From Prorocentrum cordatum (Eukaryota > Sar > Dinophyceae > Prorocentrales > Prorocentraceae), in contig CAUYUJ010003448.1 of assembly GCA_963575745.1 (NCBI GenBank), positions 92,501 through 156,500 on the forward strand: 64,000 nt of DNA, in the 5' to 3' direction. The notes under the pieces are model-generated. The model saw nothing but the letters and a program-made list of their open reading frames with translations. It did not search any database and had not been told where the DNA came from. Both the position numbers and the translations under genes were made by a program. Positions 56,131-64,000 of this stretch are shown here, piece after piece; position 1 is the first letter of the stretch, and each line of letters opens with the position of its first letter.

Positions 56131-57140
56131 CGCCCACGAGCCTGGCCAGGAAGAATACGCTTAGCGACGCGCGTGCGAAGCCGCAGGAATGCGCGAGGCG
56201 GAGGCGGCGCCAAAACTTCAAACAAATCCGCGAACATGTTATCCTCGGCGGGTGGAAGATCCCACTTGCGAGCGGAAAAAGCTGCGAAAACATCGGCCTT
56301 GTCCAAACACGACACTGCCAGCTTCCGTCCGGCCGCTTCAGTGGAGACGACACAGGCTTCGACACGGGTCAGGATCTGGTCAGACAAGCGCCACCAAACC
56401 TTGCTTCCTCGACGAACATTGCAACTTAGCTCGCATACGCTCCACGTAAGCTTCGTGCGCTTTCAACAAGGTCTTTGAACAAACGCGGGCAACAGAGACA
56501 AAGGCATCAGTTCCGGAGACAGCGACTTTTGCTTGCACTGCGGTGAGACATTCCGGCGTCAACCAAGGATGAGAGGAGCGATTCGCAATAACAGAAGAAA
56601 GGATAAATCGATGCATTACATTTCAAATAAAATCAGTGAGACGAACAGCAGCCGAATCGACGCTCGAGTTGGATATCCACCTCCAATCCTCTGCGTCAAA
56701 AACGCGTCGCATAGACCTCCAATCCGCATCGCGAAAATGCCACACTTTGCGTGCAAGTGATTCGAAAAAAGAGGAGGACTGAAGAAACGGAGAACGACCG
56801 CACAGTAGTCCGCGATTTCACTAACAACTTCGATTTCAATAATCTAGACATGTCAATCAAAACAAGATCTAGAATATACGGTCCAGGAGTCGGTTTCTGC
56901 ACTCTTTGCGAAACACCGTTTTGGTGGCCCATTTCTTCAAAGAAATCCTCTCCGGAATGACGAATGAAAAAATTGGAGCCATGCTTTGTGATGCATGTTC
57001 ATGTCTTAAACAATCATCGCTCCAACAAGCTGATCGCGAAAACGCTCCCATTCACAACCTAATCGATTCTATCTCGTTGTAACAAAACAGGGCGACAACT
57101 GTAGTGTAATCATATCCAAGCTCGCTCAGCAACAAAAAGA

Positions 57141-57294
<154 letters not shown>

Positions 57295-57424
57295 CAAAAA
57301 GGGACAACATCATAAATAACGAAAATACCCAGACCACCTGATTGCTGACAACTGTCGCGTCAAGCTAAAAAAAAGTAGCCATCCAGGCGGGGCTCGGGAA
57401 GAAATGCATACCTTCCGAGGTCAC

Positions 57425-57580
57425 ACGAACTCTGAAAATTAAAGCGGCTCGAAAAATCCGGTCTAAGGCGGCTCGAACCGCGGGCTAATGCGGTTCGAGA
57501 AATTCGGGCTGAGGCGGCTCGAACTGTCAAAGGTAAGGCGGCACGAATTATCCGAGCTCAGGCCGCTCGAAAAAATAAGC
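57425..57580 (-). repeat. 24-bp minisatellite of LINE copy D
   Basis: Six units of GCGGCTCGAAAAATCCGGTC plus TAAG and variants, the same repeat as in copies A and C at the equivalent position between ORF1 and endonuclease. Confidence 0.85.
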
Positions 57581-57729
57581 GGATGAGAACTCCGTCTGAC
57601 TCACGGAATGAAGGGCAGTAAAACAAGGAACAGCAGAGAAGAAAAAGAAACACAGTGAAGAAAATTGGGTGCGATTCGGGCACCTAAACCGGAAGCCTGA
57701 AATGAGAAAATGGTCCGAGAAAACTTCCC

Positions 57730-58115
57730 TCTAGCTCACTTTGCTATGCTCGAAAGCGGTGTCACCGTTGACAATGACGATGCGCGTTTGAAAATCGGCT
57801 CGAACGTCGGGGCCTCCAGCCGCCTGCTCAATGCCTTCTTCAGTGCCCAATTCCGACTCGAATTCTTTACTTGCGGCGGGCTTCAAAAAGACAGAAAAAT
57901 CATCATTCAGCTTCAACTTGGCTCCCCTTATCACCTCCTTTATCGAAGAATGCACGCAGAGATTCAGCGTCCGAAAACTGAATAAAAAGTTGCAAGACTA
58001 GGCTGAAGATTACTCTTCGGACCTTTGAAAAAAAAGGACCAAAACACTCTGGCTTGAAAGCTCTCAGAGAGATCCGTTCGTTCACCTGGCAGATCGGCGG
58101 CTGCAGCACCGGCAT
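57730..58115 (-). pseudogene. ORF1 RRM-like fragment, LINE copy D
   Basis: Two minus frames (57903-58115 and 57731-57955) read LQLFIQFSDAESLRAFFDKG, then GAKLKLNDDFSVFLKPAASK, then ADFQTRIVIVNGDTAF. These align with copy C ORF1 text SKASFLKFASEEDARDFLAS, GARLQTSSGMGLILKPAKSN and IQIDWKSRVVSIVPL. Only the C-terminal third of ORF1 is present; the first roughly 280 residues are missing between here and the spliced-leader relic. A frameshift separates the two pieces. Confidence 0.6.
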
Positions 58116-58202
58116 GAAAGAGACTGAGAGAACCGAAATGAGGTATACTTCAGTAGGAACTTACTAAAAGCACTCGTGGAACTCACGGGGGAGCACGATC
58201 TG

Positions 58203-58253
58203 CAGGAGCCAGAACGCCTTGAGCCAGAACGCCCTCAGCCAAAATGACTACGG
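58203..58253 (-). other. Relic dinoflagellate spliced-leader sequence, tandem (full copy plus two 15-nt partial copies)
   Basis: On the minus strand, 58254-58233 reads GCCGTAGTCATTTTGGCTGAGG (22 nt; the first 20 are GCCGTAGTCATTTTGGCTGA). Against the published dinoflagellate leader it has three substitutions in 22. Two further 15-nt units follow directly: GCGTTCTGGCTCAAG and GCGTTCTGGCTCCTG. They correspond to the part of the leader after its internal AG (CCATTTTGGCTCAAG). This full-then-truncated order is what repeated trans-splicing plus retroposition produces. The RRM-like part of LINE ORF1 begins within about 100 nt downstream. Confidence 0.75.
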
Positions 58254-58668
58254 CGGGACTGCTCACTTTGCATGCTTCGATTCTCTTGTTGCCCGCAATT
58301 TAGTTAGGCATGACTGAGCTGTTAGTTACGCAATTTCCAGCCAATTTTGCATATTTCCATTACGTTCAAATAGAAAATGTGCGCCGTCCGAGACGGCGCT
58401 GTCCACGATCATTTGATGCTTAAGGTCGTTCTCTATTAAATTTAAGTTTGTAAGCAAATTCTCGTATCTGATTGCATTGTCGTTAAAATGATACATCGTG
58501 TGCGCTGGACTCGAGCGAAATCGACTTTCTAGTTACCTCACTCAACCGATTTCCGGAGAATATGTATTTTATTGTGCGGCCTTGCTCTATCTCTCTCCTT
58601 TTCATTTAAATACCATATACATATATATATATATATATATATCGACAACACTCGAATCACGAGTTACG
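58254..58668. other. AT-rich spacer with a (TA)n run
   Basis: No gene is seen. A TA microsatellite lies at about 58618-58642. Confidence 0.6.
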
Positions 58669-58891
58669 AAAGAATTAACTCGTGAGTTAATACTTTTCAT
58701 CTCAAGGATGTGCATCAGAAAAGTATTAACTCGCGAGTTAATACCTTCTCATGCTCCCACCGACAGAAAAAGTATTAACTTGCGAGTTAATTCTTCTCAT
58801 CTCCCACCGACAAGAACAAGTATTAACTTGCAAGTTAATTCTTTTGCTGTCCAACGAGACAGAAAGTATTAACTCGCAAGTTAATACTTTT
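58669..58891. repeat. Array of five near-perfect palindromes
   Basis: Copies at about 58671-58697, 58721-58746, 58770-58795, 58818-58844 and 58863-58891, centred 46-50 bp apart. The consensus is AAGTATTAACTCGCGAGTTAATACTT (first 20: AAGTATTAACTCGCGAGTTA). Spacers share CATCTCCCACCGACAGAA-like text. Each unit is its own reverse complement except for one or two positions. Confidence 0.95.
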
Positions 58892-58974
58892 CCGACCCTG
58901 GCCAGTGGTAACAAGACTAGTCTATGTAGGAGTAACTTCGTGAGAGCAAATAGTAGTGGTAGTGGCCATAGTGT

Positions 58975-59001
58975 AACACTAGTAGTAGTAGTAGTAGTAG
59001 C

Positions 59002-59036
<35 letters not shown>

Positions 59037-59172
59037 TAGTAGTGGTAGTAGTAGTGGTAGTAGTGGTAGTAGTGGGACTAGTCCTAGTAGTAGGAGTAGT
59101 AGTAGTAGTAGTAGCAGTAGTAGTAGTAGCAGTAGTAGTAGTAGAAGTAGTACTTGTACTAGTAGTAATAGT
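58975..59172 (+). repeat. (AGT)n microsatellite
   Basis: AGT/GGT/AGC triplets on the plus strand, about 200 bp. Poly-Val and poly-Leu frames are by-products. Confidence 0.95.
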
Positions 59173-59216
59173 TCGTCGCCGTCGTCTGCCGTCGACCTTC
59201 TCCCTCCTCTCACTCT

Positions 59217-59596
59217 CGCTTCTACTCTTCCGCCGCGCTTCCGCACCTACCCCTCTGAATCAGAATCAGACGTTGCATTTGGCACTACTATACAGAAATA
59301 CCTGCACAGCAATTTCACCACACTCGCTTCTACTCTTCCGCCGCGCTTCCGCGTTTCCCACCTGCTTGTTACGGTGCTGCACCTACCCCTCTGAATCAAA
59401 ATCAGATTTTGAATTTGGTACTACTATACAGAAATACCTGCACAGCAATTTCAACACACTCGCTTCTACTCTTCCGCCGCGCTTCCGCGTTTCCCAGCTG
59501 CTTGCTACGGTGCTGCACCTAGCCCTCTGAATCATTATCAGATTTTGAATTTGGTACTACTATACAGAAATACCTGCACAGCAATTTCAACACACT
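59217..59596 (+). repeat. 136-bp tandem repeat, three copies, first shortened by 28 bp
   Basis: CGCTTCTACTCTTCCGCCGC begins at 59217, 59325 and 59461. Copies 2 and 3 differ at only a handful of positions. Copy 1 lacks the stretch GTTTCCCACCTGCTTGTTAC plus following bases. The plus frame 58751-59530 crosses it by chance. Confidence 0.95.
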
Positions 59597-59659
59597 TACA
59601 CATTCAATTTTGTTGGTCGCGGCATCAACGAAATCCGCGCGCGGCAAAAGCAATTCCCA

Positions 59660-60780
59660 TCCACTGAGAAAAATGAAACTGTTATTCCTTTTCAAACTGG
59701 AAAGTCTTCTCTTACGAGGAAAAAAATGCATCAACTCAAATGAAATTGCTGTCGGAAAAAATAAACTTAAACTTCCAATACTCGAACTAATGTAAAAATT
59801 AACTGGAAAATATTGGCTGCACAATAGGACTGGCAACACTGGAACTGTGCAACAAAATGGAAATTAAGTAAAACATCCAATCAAGAACTGCATTGCATGT
59901 GACAAAATTTCCAGAAACACAGAGGAAAAACTCGCAGCGACGCAATTCAAGCATTTCCTGCGCCTGAACATCCCACCGAACGCCATCATTTTTAAAACAA
60001 AAAAAAGAAAAAGAAAACAAAAAAAAACAAAAATATGCAACGTTTCGGTGCTCAAAGTGTGACGTTTTGGTATTCCCCGTTATTTTGGTGCTGGAATGTG
60101 TTCTAGTATCCTTACTCGCACTCGATGCTTAAATCTGCTCGAATCTGCAACGAATTTGAACAGCAATTGGAGCAAATGCAAAAACATGTAATGCATGCCG
60201 TGAGATATGCATCTTGAAAAGATGAAACCTGTTATTCTTCTCAAACTGGAATACGCTCTTGCGAAAAAAAAAAAATGCAATATGAAATTAAACTGCTGTG
60301 GGAAAGAGAAAGGATTTTTGTTTGGAAAGAAAAAAAAAACTTCGATGATCGAACTAGAGTCTGACATTCAACTGAAAAATATTGGCTGCAAAATAAAACT
60401 AGAAAACACTGAAACTCTAAAAAACTGGAAAATTAAATGAAAAAAATCCATTCAAAAACTGCATTGCGTAAACAGAATTTCCGTAAACACACCCAACAAA
60501 AAGACTCGCAACGACGCAAATCAAGCATTTGCTGTGCCTGAACAGTCCACCGAACGCCATATATTTTTAAAACGAAAAATAAAACACAAAAATACTCAAA
60601 TTATCCTGCAGCGTTTTGGCGCTTAAACTTGTGCAATTTCGGTGTTTGTTTTAGCGCATCCTTACTCACATTTGCTGTTCGGAACTAGAAATGTGCCCCG
60701 TCTTCTGCATTTGGTGCTCAAACCTGCTCTTTGCACCGTTCCAAAACCGAAATACATTATGTAACGTAGTTTCTGCTGCG
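59660..60780 (+). repeat. Direct duplication of about 560 bp, diverged
   Basis: Shared order in both halves: TGTTATTC.TTCTCAAACTGG, AATATTGGCTGCA, AAAACTGCATTGC, CTCGCA.CGACGCAA.TCAAG, CACCGAACGCCAT, then CGTTT.GGTGCT and TCCTTACTC. The first copy starts at about 59668 and the second at about 60225. The first half of each unit is AT-rich, the second T/G-rich. Confidence 0.85.
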
Positions 60781-61180
60781 GCATTTTCGTGCTCAAATTT
60801 GTGGCTGGTTCGTGATTCTGGTGCTGAACTCCCCAACATATCGTGCGCATCTCCTGCTCGAGACTCAAAATGCGTGCTCTTGTTCTGCGGCATTTCGGTG
60901 CTCAAATCTGCCCTTTGCGGGGTTTAGAGACCAAAATACAGAATAACGTAATGTGTCCTGCGGCATTTTGATGCTAAAATTTTTGACTTTTCACTTAATA
61001 TATTTCCGTTGTTCAACTGCTCGAATCTGTCTCACATTTGCCATATGTATGTTTCGGTATTCAAATCCGGCGTTTCCGTGCTCAAAATTGCTCCAATGTT
61101 TTACTCTGGCCTGCGGCGTTTTCTGCTCCAATTTGCTGCTTCCGGAATTTTTGTCGGTCAAACATGTTCTACGTTGGTGC
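60600..61180 (+). repeat. Degenerate TGCTCAAATCTGC repeat
   Basis: Units like GCGGCATTTCGGTGCTCAAA plus TCTGCCCTTTGC recur every 35-60 bp (about 60610, 60705, 60780, 60895, 61010, 61075, 61120). The words match the array at 41190-41810. Confidence 0.6.
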
Positions 61181-61369
61181 GGCGCTGATATTTCTGAAAT
61201 TTGGTTGTTGTTTTTGTTTGTTTTTTATGTAAAAAAATAAACTGCCACCATGGGAACAATCAAAAAAAACACAACATAAAAAAAATACTGCAGGAAAAAA
61301 TCTACTTTTGCGAAAATCTGCATTGCCCGGACTCAAAAATCTATCTTGAAACTCATTCACCAAACGGAC
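61181..61369. other. AT-rich spacer
   Basis: No gene or repeat is supported. It could hold the left end of the MULE-OTU element, but no terminal inverted repeat can be tested because the right end is outside the window. Confidence 0.4.
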
Positions 61370-61813
61370 TAATCCGCAACAACATCTGATTCTGATGACT
61401 CGTTTTCGCGGGACGATGTGACAAGGAAATACTTCAAAACTGCGCGCGGATTCTCAAATTCAACCGCGCTCTGCTGCGTCTGCGTTTCTGCAATACAAGC
61501 CCACAATGTACTTATAAGAAACAGCGCCACAAAGAACACAAAGAGGTGGATCACTTGCAGAACGCAGCTCTGCATTGCCCAACGAAATCGCGAATTCTTG
61601 TCGTTTTCGTTCGCGTTTCGCCTGCTGAACAAGCACTAAAGCACGCTCATCAGCATTGGCTGCTTCCTGCAACTCTTCCTGATTGGCGAGATCTGCAAAT
61701 TTGCTCTGCATCAAACGTCCAGGAATGCTTGTGGAAACCTGGCCTGCTTCATCCGTGGTTGTGCCTTCGTAATGCACTTCCCCGTGATGAGCAAAAAAAC
61801 ACGTTCTCCCCAC
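61370..61813 (-). pseudogene. C-terminal tail of the OTU-MULE polyprotein
   Basis: After the OTU His box, the frame 61460-61813 reads a charged helix (KFADLANQEELQEAANADER, LVLVQQAKRERKRQEFAISL) and ends at 61460. A second frame (61369-61632) has AVEFENPRAVLKYFLVTSSR then ENESSESDVVAD to a stop. Which of these is the native C-terminus is unclear. No domain is recognised. Confidence 0.35.
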
Positions 61814-62537
61814 AATTCCTCTGCCATGAATTCCGGTGGGTCGATGTGAATCTCTGGATTAGCCTCGTTGTCCGATAAAACGGTAATCGGACGTAAAGTT
61901 AAATGTGCAAGGGCAATTAAAATTAACTGGTCACCCCACGAACCAGGTTGCCTCATATATTGAAGATAATCATCATAACGACTGAATCTGCACTCAAAAA
62001 TCACAAAATCAATGGAAATTGCTTCAAATAATTGCATGCTTCCAAACGAAGCTGGTGCGGACGCAAATGAAGATCTGCACTCTTAACGAAAGCACGGAAC
62101 TGACAATTACCGTCACCTGGGATCTCGATTCTCTGTAAATTGTGCTTTCGTAAACCTGCATTTATAATGCGTAAAGCGCCAGCAGGTTTCTGTATATTCT
62201 GATAATGTTCCATCAAACTGGCCTGCTTTGCCCGATTCAACTCGTCATCGAGAATATTATCGGATGATAGCTTGAGTGCATCTTTGAATGATTCAAAATA
62301 CTCTGTCAAGTTGGATCCTTTTTTTACCCTGTGCCATTTCCGTATGCTGTTTACAGAAATTTGAGCCCGGCTTACGTTCCCGTCTGCAACGATCACTCTT
62401 CCCGACGCGGGCCATACAGAATTTCTTATGCGAATCCTTATTTGAAGCTCCCATCGCATTGTGGAACGAAACTTGATGTGGTGCAGCAGCGCAAAAAGGG
62501 AGTTCTTGATCAATTGTCCATGCACTTGATTTCTCAC
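61711..62537 (-). pseudogene. OTU-family cysteine protease domain, frameshifted
   Basis: Helical lead-in (DELNRAKQASLMEHYQNIQ) is followed by RIEIPGDGNCQFRAF, the D-G-N-C box of OTU proteases, nucleophile Cys codon at 62103-62105. HQLRLEACNYLKQFP follows. A frameshift near 62000 leads to FSRYDDYLQYMRQPGSWGDQ plus LILIALAHLTLRPITVLSD, the M-x-x-x-x-x-W-G-D block and following beta strand. A second shift at A7 (61792-61798) leads to AHHGEVHYEGTTTDEAG with the catalytic His at 61772-61774. Such enzymes cleave ubiquitin-like proteins or process polyproteins. All catalytic landmarks are present; only the frame is broken. Confidence 0.7.
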
Positions 62538-63177
62538 CCTGTGATGAAATATTCTCTATGGCCAAGTCACGGACAGGGGGGCGCAACGTTTCTTTTAACT
62601 CCATAGATGCCTTTGCCTTGGCCTTGGGCCTCTTCCTATTTTCCAATCTCGAATTTGAGGGCCCTACGGGAATGCGGTCAACAAAATGCTTCGTGTGAAC
62701 AGCTTTGATGAATATCGAATGTTCAGAATGGCCTGCTCCTTGCATATAATGATGGTGAACACCTCTGTATGTTCCCTCCATTGTGACGTAAACGTACGTG
62801 TAAGAATTCCGTAGAAACATGTGCCGGAAAATATCATACGTACCTTCTTCCAAATCAACGCATGCGTTCCGAACGTCTGATGCTGTTTCTGCTTGCGCCA
62901 AATTCAACATTGCCCCCATGTCACGGAGATTTTCATGAGCACGATTCAATTTGTATTTCGGCATCACGTACACATACTCTGCTGTCTCGCCCGTTGATAA
63001 CCTCACAGAAGATGGTTGCATCAAATACGTTTTCTGTGGGCCATGCTCTCTGTAATGTTCAAAACACTCGAGAAATCCAAACGTATTAATTGAGATGATG
63101 AATCTTCTGACACTGCGTCGTGTACGTCGTCTCGACTCGAAACCTTTCGTTTTGGCCATTTCCATAAACCCGACCAT
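62293..63177 (-). pseudogene. Linker region with C-C-C-H zinc-binding motif
   Basis: A 294-residue frame, one phase off from the transposase and probably entered near 63100. Its middle is Tyr-rich (SYTYVYVTMEGTYRGVHHHY, residues 124-143) and then Lys-rich (RLENRKRPKAKAKASMELK). The C-terminus has FCMARVGKSDRCRRE then GSNFCKQH, giving Cys254, Cys264, Cys275 and His278, a likely short zinc-binding fold. It ends near a T7 run (62319-62325), where the following OTU frame takes over (VKKGSNLTEYFESFKDAL). No family is recognised for the bulk of it. Confidence 0.5.
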
Positions 63178-64000
63178 GGTTCGGAAATTCGATCGACTAA
63201 ATTATCGTAACGGCCCTTTATAATTCGAGCAGACATTATTTCACATACGTGTGCCATGAGCTCCGCTGCATTGAATTTCTCGCATCCGACGTCGAACAAA
63301 CTCTTGAATAATCGATGTTGCCGTTCGATAGTGTTTGCCGCAAATGTCGTAAAACCGTGAGGAAGTGCACCAAGACCGGATGCCCATGTTGCACGGATAA
63401 TACCTTCTTTGCAAATAAGGATGTAATTCCTTAAATATTTGGCAAATTCCGGTTGCTCCCAATTCGACTTCTTAACTGTTCGGGAACCCATACTTCGCGT
63501 TAAGACCTCATCCCAAAACGTTTCGAACTCTAAATCGTTCGGCATCCATGCTGATGACAGAATAAATGCGTCAAAATACGGTAGTAACTCCTGACGTGAT
63601 AATCGTAAATTTCCACTCTCTTCATCTTTCTTCTTACTTTCTGCTTTCAAATTTGTGCGTACATGCTGCAAACATCAATGTAAATATAAACTTGCTCCAT
63701 ATTTCTTCTCGATACTATGGAAAAATGCGCAATCCAAATATGCATCTCGTATTTTCATGCCCACATTTTTAGCAATATCGAAAAACAAATCGGCAAGCAT
63801 AATGTGGCCGTCTTCGTCTTCCCCATCTGCCAACATGAACACGCATGGGAAAAAACGAATATGCGGCTCTCCAGTTGTTTCATTTTGCCACAAACCAGCC
63901 GGACCTGCAGCGCCCAACACCAAACCATGGTAATTTGTCTTGAAGGTGAAATCCATTAGCAAACTCGATAAATGCTTCAAATCCTTCAATTTATCACTAC
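63021..64000 (-). pseudogene. MULE-type DDE transposase, partial, one in-frame TGA
   Basis: Open from the window edge to TGA at 63675-63677, then in the same frame to 63021. LSSLLMDFTFKTNYHG carries the first catalytic Asp (codon 63951-63953), in the usual D-x-T-x-x-T/N-x-y setting. RDAYLDCAFFHSIEKKYG holds the second Asp (63732-63734). Directly after the TGA comes CLQHV, the family's C-x-x-H block, and FTTFAANTIERQHRLFKSLF holds the conserved Glu (63324-63326). The enzyme would cut and paste the element. The TGA sits between YLH and CLQH and would truncate it; loss of a CGA or TGG codon or a sequence error would explain it. Confidence 0.68.

Larger units (their letters stand above)
61370..64000 (-). 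mobile_element. MULE-type transposon encoding transposase plus OTU protease, right end outside window
   Basis: Minus-strand coding in four or five frames covers, from the right edge leftward, a MULE-type DDE transposase, a Tyr-rich and basic linker, a C-C-C-H motif, an OTU cysteine-protease domain and a charged C-terminal tail. Composition is more AT-rich than the rest of the window. Successive domains are separated only by frameshifts without intervening stops or spacers, so one long polyprotein is inferred. The transposase is open to the last base of the window. Confidence 0.68.

Noticed and set aside
58669-58891. CRISPR-like array of spaced palindromic repeats
   Set aside because: Spacers are themselves conserved, repeats are full palindromes and imperfect, the context is eukaryotic, and no cas genes are present.

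Overview
The window looks like repeat-dominated nuclear DNA of a dinoflagellate. Four observations support this. There is a degraded tandem copy of the dinoflagellate trans-spliced leader (minus strand, 58203-58253; 19 of 22 positions by eye). The reverse transcriptases resemble those I associate with dinoflagellate genomes. Much of the DNA is GC-rich and packed with trinucleotide tracts and minisatellites. I see no intact ordinary host gene. Species is not determined; every family assignment is by eye from conserved motifs.

Layout. 1-5328: degenerate minus-strand DIRS-like retroelement (gag-like region, reverse transcriptase, RNase H, tyrosine recombinase), cut by the left edge. 5365-8390: very long (ATC)n, (TCC)n and (GGA)n tracts. 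8617-10510: remnants of host-like coding sequence on the plus strand (a Tyr/Asp/Gln-rich repeat protein, a TPR segment, acidic and coiled-coil stretches). 10951-15335: a fairly well preserved minus-strand non-LTR retrotransposon with a 984-residue endonuclease/reverse transcriptase frame. 15400-36100: mostly satellites, minisatellites and microsatellites, including an 84-bp and a 73-bp tandem array, CCCAAGAGG-type and GGATTCCTC-type minisatellites, a family of about 28-bp palindromes, and long (ATC)n, (TCC)n, (AGT)n and A95 tracts.

36900-58260: a cluster of related LINE copies of a second family, nearly all minus strand and joined head to tail. They are copy A, an internally deleted derivative, one plus-strand copy, copies B and C, a plus-strand ORF1 fragment head-to-head with C, and copy D. 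The reconstructed order is ORF1 (Pro/Ala/Gly-rich, helical, RRM-like), an in-frame minisatellite, AP-like endonuclease, reverse transcriptase, a conserved C-terminus, a pyrimidine-rich 3' UTR and short poly(A). Copy C is the best preserved. The spliced-leader relic lies at the 5' side of copy D, which suggests its RNA was trans-spliced before being copied back.

58260-61200: an array of five near-perfect 24-30 bp palindromes, then 136-bp and about 560-bp tandem repeats. 61370-64000: an AT-richer minus-strand element running off the right edge. It carries a MULE-type DDE transposase, a short Cys/His zinc-binding motif and an OTU cysteine-protease domain, broken by frameshifts, two of them at 7-nt homopolymers. 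This MULE plus OTU composite and the spliced-leader relic are the two most notable items.
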